In this document: one piece after another, positions 6,462 through 15,128 of the stretch
Numbering within the stretch: the stretch's first letter is position 1
Layout of the letters: each line of letters starts with the position of its first letter
Assembly: GCA_051000715.1 (NCBI GenBank)
Contig: JBPCOB010000190.1
Span: 1-28,646 of the forward strand
Source of the DNA: JBPCOB01 sp051000715
GTDB lineage: Bacteria; Actinomycetota; Actinomycetes; JALYNC01
Direction of reading: 5' to 3'
Length of the DNA: 28,646 bases
The notes under the pieces: generated by a model
The model's input: the letters and a program-made list of their open reading frames with translations, nothing else
Told to the model about the DNA's origin: nothing
Database searches by the model: none
Translations under genes and position numbers: made by a program

Positions 6462-8251
6462 TGGGCTCGACGGTCGCCGACTTCCTGCTCCAGCGGCTTC
6501 GCGAGTGGGGCGTCGAGCTGGTCTTCGGCTTCCCTGGCGACGGGATCAACGGGCTGCTCGCCGCGTGGGGACGCGCGGACAACGTGCCGAAGTTCGTCCA
6601 GGCCCGGCACGAGGAGATGGCCGCGTTCGAGGCCGTCGGCTACGCCAAGTTCACCGGCCGGGTCGGCGTCTGCGTCGCGACCTCCGGTCCGGGCGCGATC
6701 CACCTGCTCAACGGCCTGTACGACGCCAAGCTCGACCACGTACCGGTCGTCGCCATCGTGGGCCAGACCAACCGGAGCGCGATGGGCGGCTCGTACCAGC
6801 AGGAGGTCGACCTGCTGACCCTGTTCAAGGACGTCGCCCACAACTATGTGCAGATGGTGACGGTCCCCGAGCAGCTGCCCAACGTGCTGGACCGGGCGAT
6901 CCGCACCGCCTACAGCGAGCGCGACGTGACGGCGATCATCCTGCCGGCCGACGTCCAGGAGCTCGACTACTCGCCACCCACGCACGAGTTCAAAATGGTG
7001 CCGTCCAGCCTGGGGGTGAGCTCACCCGAGGTCGTGCCGACCGAGGCCGACCTGCAGCGGGCGGCCGATGTGCTCAACGCCGGCACGAAGGTCGCGATGC
7101 TGGTCGGGCAGGGCGCCCGCAGCGCCGCGGCCGAGGTCGTGCAGGTGGCCGACCTGCTCGGCGCCGGAGTAGCCAAGGCCCTGCTCGGCAAGGACGTCCT
7201 CTCCGACGAGCTGCCGTTCGTCACCGGCTCGATCGGCCTGCTCGGCACCCGCCCCTCTTACGAGCTGATGATGGGTTGCGACACCCTGCTGACGGTCGGC
7301 TCGAGCTTTCCGTACACACAGTTCATGCCCGAGTTCGGGTCCGCGCGCGGAGTCCAGATCGACCGGGACCAGAAGTTCATCGGGATGCGCTACCCGTACG
7401 AGGTCAACCTCGTCGGCGACGGCCAGGCCACCCTCGCTCGGCTGATTCCGCTGCTGCGGCGGAAGGAGGACCGCTCCTGGCGCGACGAGGTTGAGGGCCA
7501 CGTCGCCCGGTGGTGGGAGGTCATGGAGCGGCGCGCGCACACCAGCGCCGACCCGATCAACCCTGAGCAGGTGTTCGCCGAGCTCTCGCCCCTGCTTCCC
7601 GACAACGCGATCGTCGCCTCTGACTCCGGTTCCTCGGCGAACTGGTACGCCCGGCACATCAAGATGCGCGGCACCATGCGCGGGTCGCTCTCTGGCAATC
7701 TCGCGACGATGGGCCCCGGCGTCCCGTACGTGATCGGCGCCAAGTTCGGGGACCCGACCCGGCCGTGCATCGCGCTGGTCGGCGACGGCGCGATGCAGAT
7801 GAACGGCATCAACGAGCTGATCACGATCGCGAAGTACTGGCGCGAGTGGGCGGACCCGCGGCTGGTCGTCGCCGTGCTGGACAACTCCGACCTCAACCAG
7901 GTGACCTGGGAGCTGCGGGCGATGGAGGGAGCGCCCGCCTTCCTGCCGTCGCAGGAGGTGCCGGCCTTCCCGTACGCCGGTTACGCCGAGAGCCTTGGGC
8001 TGCTCGGCATCCACGTGGACAAGCCGGCCGACGTCGCCCCGGCGTGGGAGCAGGCACTGAGCGCCGGCCGGCCGGCCGTCATCGCGTTCGTGACCGACCC
8101 GGCGGTGCCGCCGATCCCGCCGCACGCCACCCTGGACCAGATCGAGAAGTCGGCGCTGTCGATCGTGCGCGGCGACGCCGACCGTTGGGACGTGGTCAAG
8201 GAGGGACTCAAGAGCAAGGTCCAGGAGCTTCTGCCGGGGACAAAGGCATGA
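6461..8251 (+). CDS. ThDP-dependent pyruvate oxidase/dehydrogenase-like enzyme (PoxB family)
   Basis: A 596-residue three-domain thiamine-diphosphate enzyme. The N-terminal PYR domain has GFPGDGINGL and the activating Glu51 in QARHEEMAAFEAVGYAK. The middle domain (~190-340) carries VAMLVGQGARSAAAEV. The C-terminal PP domain has the cofactor motif G441-D442-G-A-M-Q-M-N and the following VLDNSDLNQVTWE. Closest families are pyruvate:quinone oxidoreductase/pyruvate oxidase and related thiamine-pyrophosphate-requiring proteins; acetolactate synthase is less likely. The C-terminus ends soon after the PP domain and I do not see a clear membrane-binding amphipathic tail. It is coupled to a membrane-protein gene on each side by 1- and 4-nt overlaps, which fits electron delivery to the membrane quinone pool. 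Substrate not determinable from sequence. Confidence 0.88.
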   Translation: MGSTVADFLLQRLREWGVELVFGFPGDGINGLLAAWGRADNVPKFVQARHEEMAAFEAVGYAKFTGRVGVCVATSGPGAIHLLNGLYDAKLDHVPVVAIVGQTNRSAMGGSYQQEVDLLTLFKDVAHNYVQMVTVPEQLPNVLDRAIRTAYSERDVTAIILPADVQELDYSPPTHEFKMVPSSLGVSSPEVVPTEADLQRAADVLNAGTKVAMLVGQGARSAAAEVVQVADLLGAGVAKALLGKDVLSDELPFVTGSIGLLGTRPSYELMMGCDTLLTVGSSFPYTQFMPEFGSARGVQIDRDQKFIGMRYPYEVNLVGDGQATLARLIPLLRRKEDRSWRDEVEGHVARWWEVMERRAHTSADPINPEQVFAELSPLLPDNAIVASDSGSSANWYARHIKMRGTMRGSLSGNLATMGPGVPYVIGAKFGDPTRPCIALVGDGAMQMNGINELITIAKYWREWADPRLVVAVLDNSDLNQVTWELRAMEGAPAFLPSQEVPAFPYAGYAESLGLLGIHVDKPADVAPAWEQALSAGRPAVIAFVTDPAVPPIPPHATLDQIEKSALSIVRGDADRWDVVKEGLKSKVQELLPGTKA

Positions 8252-8706
8252 GGCGAGCGCCCGCGGAGTCGCGGGTGCACCTGGTCGACCGGATGGTGCG
8301 CAACGTCGAGACCGGCCGGTTCGAGCGGTCGCTGTCGGCGCTGACCGGCGTGGGTGCGATCGTCACGGCGGCGGAGATCTTCCTCGAGCACGACCGGGCC
8401 AGCTTCGGCAACCGGATGATGTGGCTGCCGGTCGCGCTCGGGCCAGTCGGTCTGGCGGCCGGGATCGCCGGGTTCGCCAGCCGCCGGGCCGCCAAGACCG
8501 CGCTGCCGCTCGCGTCGGCGGCCATCGTCGCCAACGGGCTGCAGGGCACCTACTTGCATGTTCGCGGTATCGGCCAGCGTCCCGGCGGCTGGCGACTGGC
8601 CCGCTACAACGCCGAGATGGGACCACCGCTGCTCGCTCCACTCCTGGTCACGATCGTCGGCGGGATGGGGCTGCTGGCCTCCGTGCTGCGCCGCGAGGGC
8701 GACTGA
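8248..8706 (+). CDS. Small four-helix-type membrane protein
   Basis: A 152-residue protein that I do not recognise. A hydrophilic head with VHLVDRMVRNVETGRFERSLSAL is followed by four hydrophobic segments: LTGVGAIVTAAEIFL, WLPVALGPVGLAAGIAGFA, TALPLASAAIVANGLQGTYLH and LLAPLLVTIVGGMGLLASVL. The start ATG at 8248 overlaps the previous stop (ATGA). The next gene begins 1 nt after its TGA. Its place between a ThDP oxidase and a GMC/subunit-3 pair suggests a membrane anchor or quinone-site subunit, which is inference from context. Confidence 0.75.
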   Translation: MRRAPAESRVHLVDRMVRNVETGRFERSLSALTGVGAIVTAAEIFLEHDRASFGNRMMWLPVALGPVGLAAGIAGFASRRAAKTALPLASAAIVANGLQGTYLHVRGIGQRPGGWRLARYNAEMGPPLLAPLLVTIVGGMGLLASVLRREGD

Positions 8707-8707
8707 G

Positions 8708-9397
8708 GTGGCCCGTTCGCGCCGTAGGACCGGCACCACCCCGGGCGGCGAGCAGGAGCGGTTCCCGGGGTACGACGTGATGAGTCAGGCTGGTACCTGG
8801 GACGCCGCTACGGCGAGCGTCGTCCAGGCTCGGCTGGGCGCTCCGCCGGCCCTGCACTTCTTCTCCCCCGACGAGCAGGCCACCGGCACCGCGCTGTTCG
8901 ACCAGCTGCTCGACCAGCGGGCCGGGCCCAAGGTCCCGATCCTCGCCATGGTGGACGTCCGGTTGAGCGAGGGCTCGACCGACGGCTGGCGGCACGAGGA
9001 CATGCCCGAGGACGGCGCGGCGTTCCGGCGATCCCTCGCTGGGCTCGATGCGGACGCGCTGGCGGCCTATGGGGACCGGTTTGCCGCGCTCGGCTGGGAC
9101 GACCAGGCCGACGTCCTGCAACGGGTCCAGGACCGCTCCGGCTCAAACTGGCACGGCCTGTCCGCCAAGCACGTCTGGGACATGTGGACCCGCTACGCCT
9201 GTACGGCGTACTACTCGCATCCCTGGGCATGGAACGAGATCGGCTTCGGCGGGCCGGCGTACCCGCGCGGCTACAAGAACCTCGGCCTCGACGCCCGGGA
9301 GCCGTGGGAGGTGCCCGACGCCTCCGGTCGCGATCCGGCTCCGTGGGCCGACTACGTCGAATCCGCCCGGCGCCGGCGCCCCGGCCGCGAGACGTGA
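8708..9397 (+). CDS. Gluconate 2-dehydrogenase subunit 3-like protein
   Basis: A 229-residue protein with features of the gluconate-2-dehydrogenase subunit 3 (gamma) family. These proteins associate with FAD-dependent GMC dehydrogenases and assist export or maturation. Recognisable parts include ARLGAPPALHFFSPDEQATGTALFDQLL, LAMVDVRLSEGSTDGWRHEDMPEDG and the C-terminal YYSHPWAWNEIGFGGPAYPRGY with FGGP. GTG 8708 is preceded by GAGGG at 8694-8698. Its stop overlaps the GMC start (GTGA), matching the usual subunit-3/GMC pairing. I see no twin-arginine signal or membrane helix at the N-terminus, whereas the classic periplasmic enzyme uses one in this subunit. Confidence 0.82.
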   Translation: MARSRRRTGTTPGGEQERFPGYDVMSQAGTWDAATASVVQARLGAPPALHFFSPDEQATGTALFDQLLDQRAGPKVPILAMVDVRLSEGSTDGWRHEDMPEDGAAFRRSLAGLDADALAAYGDRFAALGWDDQADVLQRVQDRSGSNWHGLSAKHVWDMWTRYACTAYYSHPWAWNEIGFGGPAYPRGYKNLGLDAREPWEVPDASGRDPAPWADYVESARRRRPGRET

Positions 9398-11061
9398 GGC
9401 TCGGGACGAGCGGCGTACGCCGGCGCAACGCCTCGGCCTGGCTCGTACCCAACGACGGCAGCCGCGTCAACGCCGAGCTCCGCGAGTCGATGCGCCGGTT
9501 CGACGACGACGACGAGGTCGACCTGGCCATCGTGGGCTGCGGCGCGGGCGGCGCCACCTTGCTGCAGCGGTTGGCGCGGGCCGGCTGGCGAGTGGTCGCC
9601 TTCGACGCGGGGCCGTTCTGGGACCCCGACCGCGACTGGGTCAGCGACGAGGCCGGCTCGCACCATCTGTACTGGACCGAGCCGCGGGTGCTGGCCGGCA
9701 GCGACCCGGTGCCGCTGGGCTCCAACAACTCCGGCCGTGGCGTCGGCGGCTCGATGGTGCACTTCGCCGGCTACACGCCCCGCTTCCACCCGTCGGACTT
9801 CTCGACGTACACCGACGACGGCGTGGGCGCGGACTGGCCGATCTCCTACGCCGACCTCAAGCCCTACTACTCCCAGCTCGAGCAGGAGCTGCCGGTGGCC
9901 GGCGAGCACTGGCCCTGGGGCGACCCGCACGGCTACCCGCAGTCGCCGCACCCGATCGGCGGTAACGGGATGGTCTTCCAGCGCGGCTGCCTGGAGCTCG
10001 GGATCCAGGTCAAGGTCGGCCCGGTGGCGATCACGAACGGCCGGTTCGGCAACCGGTCGCACTGCATCTACCGCGGCTTCTGCCTCCAGGGCTGCAAGGT
10101 CAACGCCAAGGCGTCACCCCTGATCACCCACGTGCCGGACGCACTGGCCCATGGAGCCGAGATCCGGGCCGACGCCATGGTCACCGCCGTCGAGGTCGAC
10201 GACGCCCGAGGGGTGGCGACCGGTGTGCGCTACCTGCGGGACGGCGTCGAGCGGGTGCAGCGTGCCCGGATGGTCGCGGTGGCCGGGTACTCGATCGAGA
10301 CGCCCCGCCTCCTGCTCAACTCGGCCACCCGGCGCTGGCCGGACGGGCTGTGCAACGACTACGACCAGGTCGGCCGCTACGTCATGGTGCAGGGGGCACC
10401 GCAGAGCGCCGGCCGGTTCGCCGCGGAGGTCCGCTCCTACAAGGCGCCGCCGCCGGAGGTCTCCACCGAGGACTTCTACGAGACGGACCGGAGCAAGCCC
10501 TATCAGCGCGGCTTCTCGCTGCAGGGCGTCTCCCCGCTGCCCATCACCTATTCCGAGCATGTCGCCGCCCAGGGCCACTGGGGCCCGAGCCTGCGCGAGT
10601 ACATGCGCGACTACGTCCACTGGGCGGTCATCGGCGCGCTGTGCGAGTTCCTCCCACTGCCGGACAACCGGGTGACCCTCGCCGAGGAGACCGACCGGCA
10701 CGGGCTACCGGTGGCGAAGTTCAGCTACAGCCAGTGCTACAACGACCGGTCGCTCGTGGCGGCGGCGGAGGAGAAGCTGAAGGCCATCCTCACCGCGGCC
10801 GGCGCAACCGAGGTCATTACGATCGACCGGTTCGCCCACCTCGTCGGTGGCTGCCGGATGAGCGCCGAGGAGGCCGCCGGCGTGGTCGACGCCACCCACC
10901 GGACCTGGGCGATTCCCAACCTGCTCATCGGCGGCGGCAGCGTCCTGCCCACCCAGGGCAGCGCCAACCCGGCGCTCACGATCATGTCGCTGGCCGCGCG
11001 GGCGGCCGACCACCTGGTCGCTGGAGCGCGGTCCGGCCTTCGTACGCCGGCGCCACGGTGA
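9394..11061 (+). CDS. GMC-family FAD dehydrogenase with probable 3Fe-4S cluster
   Basis: A 555-residue GMC oxidoreductase oxidising an alcohol or sugar. The FAD Rossmann motif is IVGCGAGGATLLQRL (G48-x-G50-x-x-G53). The second conserved region is NNSGRGVGGSMVHFAG, and the C-terminal block HLVGGCRMSAEE ... GSANPALTIMSLAARAADHL carries the usual catalytic His/Asn region. C224-x5-C230-x3-C234 (CIYRGFCLQGC) followed by NAKAS has the same spacing as the 3Fe-4S ligands of bacterial FAD glucose dehydrogenase. It would therefore pass electrons on rather than to oxygen. GTG 9394 overlaps the subunit-3 stop. No signal peptide and no cytochrome c partner gene are seen nearby. Substrate unknown; the neighbouring MR-type gene favours a sugar. 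Confidence 0.88.
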   Translation: MRLGTSGVRRRNASAWLVPNDGSRVNAELRESMRRFDDDDEVDLAIVGCGAGGATLLQRLARAGWRVVAFDAGPFWDPDRDWVSDEAGSHHLYWTEPRVLAGSDPVPLGSNNSGRGVGGSMVHFAGYTPRFHPSDFSTYTDDGVGADWPISYADLKPYYSQLEQELPVAGEHWPWGDPHGYPQSPHPIGGNGMVFQRGCLELGIQVKVGPVAITNGRFGNRSHCIYRGFCLQGCKVNAKASPLITHVPDALAHGAEIRADAMVTAVEVDDARGVATGVRYLRDGVERVQRARMVAVAGYSIETPRLLLNSATRRWPDGLCNDYDQVGRYVMVQGAPQSAGRFAAEVRSYKAPPPEVSTEDFYETDRSKPYQRGFSLQGVSPLPITYSEHVAAQGHWGPSLREYMRDYVHWAVIGALCEFLPLPDNRVTLAEETDRHGLPVAKFSYSQCYNDRSLVAAAEEKLKAILTAAGATEVITIDRFAHLVGGCRMSAEEAAGVVDATHRTWAIPNLLIGGGSVLPTQGSANPALTIMSLAARAADHLVAGARSGLRTPAPR

Positions 11062-12167
11062 TCGCCGACGAAGCGGTCACGGGGGTGGCCGTCGCGGTCT
11101 TCGACGTACCGACCGACGCGCCGGAGGCGGACGGCACGCTGGCGTGGTCCAAGACCTCGGTGGTGGTCGTCGAGGTCCGGGTCGGCGACGGTCCGCGGGG
11201 CCTCGGCTGGAGCTACACCGGCCGGGCCGCGGCGACGCTGATCGAGGACCTGCTGGCCGGCGTGGTGGTCGGCAGGCCGGCTCTCGACGTACCGGGTTCC
11301 TCTGCTGCCATGGTGCGGGCTGTCCGCAACCTCGGCCGCCCCGGTATCACCGCCACGGCGATCTCGGCCGTCGATCTCGCGCTGTGGGACCTCAAGGCCC
11401 GGCTGCTCGACCTGCCGCTGTGCCGGCTGCTCGGCCAGGTGCACACGGACGTGCCCGTCTACGGCAGCGGCGGCTTCACCAGCTACGACAACGAGCAGAC
11501 GACGGCTCAGCTCACCCGGTGGGTGCACGAGCTCGGGATCCCCCGGGTGAAGATCAAGATCGGCGAGTCGTGGGGCACCGAGGAGGCCCGCGACCTGGAA
11601 CGGGTGGCGCTCGCCCGGCGGGTGATCGGTCCCGACGTCGAGCTGTACGTCGACGCGAACGGCGGCTACACCGTTGGGCAGGCGGTGCGGGTGGCCCGCC
11701 GGTTCGAGGAGTACGACGTCCGCTGGTTCGAGGAGCCGGTCTCCTCGGACGACCTCGCCGGGCTGGCCGCCGTCCGCCATCAGGTCGTGGCCGACGTGGC
11801 GGCCGGCGAGTACGGCTACGACCTGCCGTACTTCGCCCGGATGATCGGCGCCGGTGCGGTCGACTGCCTGCAGGTCGACGTCACCCGCTGCGGCGGCGTG
11901 ACGGAGTTCCTGCGTGCGGCCGCCGTCGCCGCCGCCGCAAACGTTTCTGTCTCGGCGCACTGCGCGCCCAGCCTGCATGCGCACCCGGCGACCGCCGTAC
12001 CGAACCTTCGCCACCTCGAGTACTTCCACGACCACGAGAGGATCGAAAGGCTGCTCTTCGACGGTGCTCTGGTCGCGACTCGCGGCTCGTTGACTCCGGA
12101 CACCGGCCGCCCGGGCATCGGCATGGAGCTCAAGCGCGCGGACGCCGAGCCCTACCGCGTCCACTGA
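11058..12167 (+). CDS. Mandelate racemase/enolase-superfamily enzyme (sugar-acid dehydratase type)
   Basis: A 369-residue member of the enolase superfamily, mandelate racemase subgroup. Barrel residues are complete: K165-x-K167 (RVKIKIG), metal ligands D199 (DANGG), E225 (WFEEPV) and E251 (AGEYGY), and the D274/H301 dyad (QVDVTRCGG; SAHCAPSLHAH). This subgroup abstracts the alpha-proton of carboxylates, and most members dehydrate aldonic or aldaric acids. GTG 11058 overlaps the GMC stop (GTGA). Placed after an FAD dehydrogenase, it could act on the acid formed from the oxidised sugar, giving a 2-keto-3-deoxy acid; no aldolase or kinase follows, so the pathway is incomplete here. Specificity cannot be read from sequence. 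Confidence 0.88.
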   Translation: MIADEAVTGVAVAVFDVPTDAPEADGTLAWSKTSVVVVEVRVGDGPRGLGWSYTGRAAATLIEDLLAGVVVGRPALDVPGSSAAMVRAVRNLGRPGITATAISAVDLALWDLKARLLDLPLCRLLGQVHTDVPVYGSGGFTSYDNEQTTAQLTRWVHELGIPRVKIKIGESWGTEEARDLERVALARRVIGPDVELYVDANGGYTVGQAVRVARRFEEYDVRWFEEPVSSDDLAGLAAVRHQVVADVAAGEYGYDLPYFARMIGAGAVDCLQVDVTRCGGVTEFLRAAAVAAAANVSVSAHCAPSLHAHPATAVPNLRHLEYFHDHERIERLLFDGALVATRGSLTPDTGRPGIGMELKRADAEPYRVH

Positions 12168-12203
12168 CCGCTGACCGGTTTGATCGCCTGACACAGTCCT
12201 CGC

Positions 12204-13175
12204 ATGACGGGCGAGCCGAGCACGGCCCAGCAGTATCGGGAGTTTGCGCGTTCGGCTCGCGGATCGTCACCGACCTACGAGCGGCTGGCGAACCGGATCG
12301 CCGACGACCAGGTGGTGCTGGCCCTGCTCGACGAGCTGCCGGAGCCCAAGCGGCAGCCCAACCTCCTGCTCGGCGCCGTACGGCTTCTCGCCGGCGCGTT
12401 GCCTGACTACGGCGACTTCCGCGGCTGGCTGCTCGACCAGCGTGATGCCGTCGTCGACGTCATGCTCGCCAGACGCACCCAGACCAACGAAGTGGGCCGA
12501 TGCGCCACCCTGCTGCCCGCACTAGCCCAGCTGCCCGGTCCGCTGGCGCTGCTGGAGGTCGGGACAAGCGCCGGTCTGTGCCTGCTGCTCGACCGTTACG
12601 GCTACGACTACGCCGGTCACCGGGTCGGCCGGGAAGACGCCCAGCTGGCGCTGTCGTGCCACCCCCGGGGACCGGTACCGCTGCCGGACTCGCTGCCCGA
12701 GGTGGTGTGGCGAGCCGGGATCGACCTGCACCCGGTTGACGTCTCCGACGCCGAGGAGGTCCGCTGGCTCGAGGCGCTGGTCTGGCCGGACCAGCCGGAG
12801 CGGCTCGATCGGCTTCGGACCGCCGTACGGATTGCCCGCCGGGACCCACCGCGCATCCTCGAAGGCGACCTGCTCGACGAGCTGCTTCCGCTGGCCGCGG
12901 AGGCGCCTGCCGACGCCACCCTCGTGGTCTTCCACTCCGCGGTGCTCAGCTACCTCACCGCCGAGGAACGCGGTCGTTTCGCGGAGCAGGTGCGGTCCCT
13001 GGGGGCGGTGTGGCTGTCCAACGAGGGCAACCGGGTGCTGCCCGCACTGCCGGCGCCAGCGGATCGCGCGGACGAGCGTTCGTTCGTCCTGAGCCGGGAC
13101 GGACGACGAGTCCTCGCCCTCACCGCTCCACACGGTGCCTGGCTCGAGTGGGTGGAGGCACCCGCACCCGGGTGA
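12204..13175 (+). CDS. DUF2332 family protein
   Basis: A 323-residue cytoplasmic protein of the actinobacteria-rich DUF2332 family. Typical pieces are QYREFARSARGSSPTYERLANRIADD at the start, QTNEVGRCATLLPAL, the glycine-rich LLEVGTSAGLCLLLDRYGYDY that resembles an AdoMet-binding loop, LEGDLLDELLPL, and VVFHSAVLSYLTAEERGRF with LSNEG. The fold suggests a methyltransferase-like protein, but no function is established to my knowledge. ATG 12204 fits the family N-terminus, though no SD is visible, so leaderless initiation or a 36-nt read-through from the upstream operon is possible. It converges with the DAG-kinase-like gene across a 36-bp gap without a clear terminator. Confidence 0.82.
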   Translation: MTGEPSTAQQYREFARSARGSSPTYERLANRIADDQVVLALLDELPEPKRQPNLLLGAVRLLAGALPDYGDFRGWLLDQRDAVVDVMLARRTQTNEVGRCATLLPALAQLPGPLALLEVGTSAGLCLLLDRYGYDYAGHRVGREDAQLALSCHPRGPVPLPDSLPEVVWRAGIDLHPVDVSDAEEVRWLEALVWPDQPERLDRLRTAVRIARRDPPRILEGDLLDELLPLAAEAPADATLVVFHSAVLSYLTAEERGRFAEQVRSLGAVWLSNEGNRVLPALPAPADRADERSFVLSRDGRRVLALTAPHGAWLEWVEAPAPG

Positions 13176-13211
13176 CCGGATGAACCCCGGGCGACCGGCG
13201 TGGGGTGCCCG

Positions 13212-14102
13212 TCAGGTCGACGGGTCCACCGGGACGCAGAGCGCGAGAGCGGCCGGCTGCGTCTGCACGAGCAGGCGATCAGTGGAGGGACGCACGTCCC
13301 CGTCGAGCTGCACCGGTAGGGCGCGGTCGGCCCGTATCTCGACCCGGGCGGCGCGCCAGGTCTCCAGCTGCTCGGGACGGGGTTGCCGCCGCAGCACGAT
13401 GCGCGCGGCCAGTCCGGCCCAGTCGCGCAGCCTGCGTGGGGCCAGTACGGCGACATCGAGCAGACCATCGTCGCCGCGGGCGTCGGGCAGCACCGGCAGG
13501 CCACCCTGAAGCCGGCCGACGTTGCCCACCAGCACGCCGCGGCCGCGCCGGCGTACCGGCGCCCCGTCATCGAGCCGCAGGTCGAAGCTGGTCATCGGAG
13601 TGCGCCGGACGTTCTGCAACCCGCTGACGATGTACGCCGGCCAGCCGAGCCGGTCCTTCAGCGCCGGCGGCGCATCCCGGAGCATCGCCGCGTCGAAGCC
13701 CATGCCGGCCATCACCGCGAAGCGCTCGTCCTCGATCGCTCCGACGTCGACGCGCCGGTGCACGCCCGCCGCCGCGATCCGGGCGGCGGCGGCCAGCTCG
13801 AGCGGAATGTCGAAGTTGCGGGCGAGCAGGTTGCCGGTGCCGACGGGGAGTACGGCGAGCGGTACGTCGGTGCCAGCGGCCGCGGTCACGCACGCCATCA
13901 CCGTCCCGTCACCGCCGGCCGCGATCACCAGCGCCACGCCCTCCGCGATCGCCCGCCTGGTGACGCCCGCCCCCGGATCGTCGGTCGTCGTCTCGAGCCA
14001 GGCCAGGTCGGTAAGGCCGGCAGCCGCCAGCGCCTCGCGGACGGCGGCCGGCTCGGCGCCGGACGTCGGGTTGAACACCACCGCCACCCGGGTCGAGCTC
14101 AC
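13212..14102 (-). CDS. Diacylglycerol kinase-like lipid kinase (DagK/YegS family)
   Basis: A 296-residue lipid kinase of the diacylglycerol/sphingosine kinase superfamily. It begins TRVAVVFNPTSG. The nucleotide-binding G63-G-D-G-T (AAGGDGTVMA) and LPVGTGNLLARNF (85-97) are intact. A C-terminal beta-rich domain contains VLVGNVGRLQGGLPVLPDA, GLLDVAVLAP and the closing VQLDGD, typical of the family. It would phosphorylate a membrane lipid such as diacylglycerol or a related polar lipid. GTG 14102 is chosen because it overlaps the upstream DUF1206 stop (GTGA); the reading frame extends further upstream but only across that gene. Confidence 0.88.
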   Translation of the reverse strand: MSSTRVAVVFNPTSGAEPAAVREALAAAGLTDLAWLETTTDDPGAGVTRRAIAEGVALVIAAGGDGTVMACVTAAAGTDVPLAVLPVGTGNLLARNFDIPLELAAAARIAAAGVHRRVDVGAIEDERFAVMAGMGFDAAMLRDAPPALKDRLGWPAYIVSGLQNVRRTPMTSFDLRLDDGAPVRRRGRGVLVGNVGRLQGGLPVLPDARGDDGLLDVAVLAPRRLRDWAGLAARIVLRRQPRPEQLETWRAARVEIRADRALPVQLDGDVRPSTDRLLVQTQPAALALCVPVDPST

Positions 14103-14944
14103 CCAGCCCGCTCCACCCGCCGGTAGCGCGCCTCGGCCAGCCCATAGATGCCGAACGCGACGAGCCCGAGAGCCACCAGCCCGAGCAGCCATGGGCCCGC
14201 GCCGCTGCGCGCGAGGCTTTTCAGCGCGCCGTCCAGCCCGCGGGCCTTGCCCGGATCGAAGGTGACCGCCGCCGAGACGAGGAAGTAGCCGGCCAGCGCG
14301 AAGACGAGGCCGCGTGCCGCCGTGCCGAACATGCCCAGCTTCTCGACGACCGCCCGGGTCGAGGAGCTCATCTCGTTCAGGCGCAGGTACTTCTCGAACT
14401 TCCGCCGTACTCCCTCGACCACGAGCATCACGCCGACGCCGATCAAGATGGCCCCGACCACGCCGACCAGAGCGCGACCCCAGCCGTGCTGCATGGCCTT
14501 GGCGGTGAGAAGCACGTTCTGCCGGGCGCTGCCCCCGCTGGCGTTGCCCTTGCCGGTGAGCAGCGAGACGGTGGTGAAGCACAGGCTGGCGTACGCAAGG
14601 CCCCGCACGAGGGACTTCACCCGACCTTTGGCACCGGGGTCGCCGCCGGTCTCACCGAGCGCGACCTCGGTGAAGCGCCAGGCCGCGTAGCCGGCAAATC
14701 CCACCGCGAGCAGCCAGAGCACCACCGTCCCGAAGGGGTGTCTGGCAACCGCCTGCAGAGCGCCGTTCTGGTCGGTCTCCTGCGCTCCCCTACCGAGCGC
14801 AATCTGGACCGCAAGCAGGCCGATGAGCAGGTAGGTGACACCGCGGGCAGCGAGCCCGAGCCGGGCCAGCCGGTGGAGCCAGGGACTGCGGGCCGCTGCG
14901 CCGGCCGTGGCCCGGGCCTCTCGACCCAGCGCGGGGGGCGTCAC
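14099..14944 (-). CDS. DUF1206 integral membrane protein
   Basis: A 281-residue membrane protein made of three similar two-helix units, as in the DUF1206 family. Unit 1: LARLGLAARGVTYLLIGLLAVQIAL with VVLWLLAVGFAGYAAWRFTEVA. Unit 2: VRGLAYASLCFTTVSLL with VGVVGAILIGVGVMLVVEG. Unit 3: GTAARGLVFALAGYFLVSAAV with WLLGLVALGLVAFGIYGLAEARYRR. The repeated ARG-x-x-Y/F motif at each first helix and W-x-x-x-E/A-R at the end mark the repeat. Function unknown. It overlaps the DAG-kinase-like gene by 4 nt, suggesting a shared role in membrane lipid or envelope matters. Confidence 0.85.
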   Translation of the reverse strand: MTPPALGREARATAGAAARSPWLHRLARLGLAARGVTYLLIGLLAVQIALGRGAQETDQNGALQAVARHPFGTVVLWLLAVGFAGYAAWRFTEVALGETGGDPGAKGRVKSLVRGLAYASLCFTTVSLLTGKGNASGGSARQNVLLTAKAMQHGWGRALVGVVGAILIGVGVMLVVEGVRRKFEKYLRLNEMSSSTRAVVEKLGMFGTAARGLVFALAGYFLVSAAVTFDPGKARGLDGALKSLARSGAGPWLLGLVALGLVAFGIYGLAEARYRRVERAG

Positions 14945-15128
14945 CGAGCGAACCGGACGGCAGGGGACGACTCGGTCGTCGGTGCGTTCGCAGGCATGGG
15001 TACTCCCGGCGGCTGGGGGTCAAGATCATGCCCGGCGTTCGCCGACCACAACCCCCTCGCCCATGGTCCCCTCCCCGGCAACACTCGGCGAAGGGGCCCG
15101 GTCTGCCGGTCGCCCCCGTAACCCCGGC

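Noticed and set aside
7022..8125. 367-aa minus-strand reading frame
   Set aside because: It lies entirely antisense to the ThDP enzyme gene, is His/Arg/Gly-rich and matches no family. Long antisense frames are expected at this GC content.
13176..13211. Bidirectional terminator between the convergent DUF2332 and DAG-kinase-like genes
   Set aside because: Short CCCGGG-type palindromes occur but without a stable stem followed by T residues on either strand.
14103..14582. 456-aa version of the DAG-kinase-like protein
   Set aside because: The extra 160 residues are the opposite-frame shadow of the DUF1206 gene. The kinase begins naturally at GTG 14102.
14945..15128. Possible terminator or small gene in the 184-bp gap between the GNAT and DUF1206 genes
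   Set aside because: CCCCT and AGGGG segments near 15067-15100 can pair only imperfectly and have no U tract. No conserved small protein is seen.
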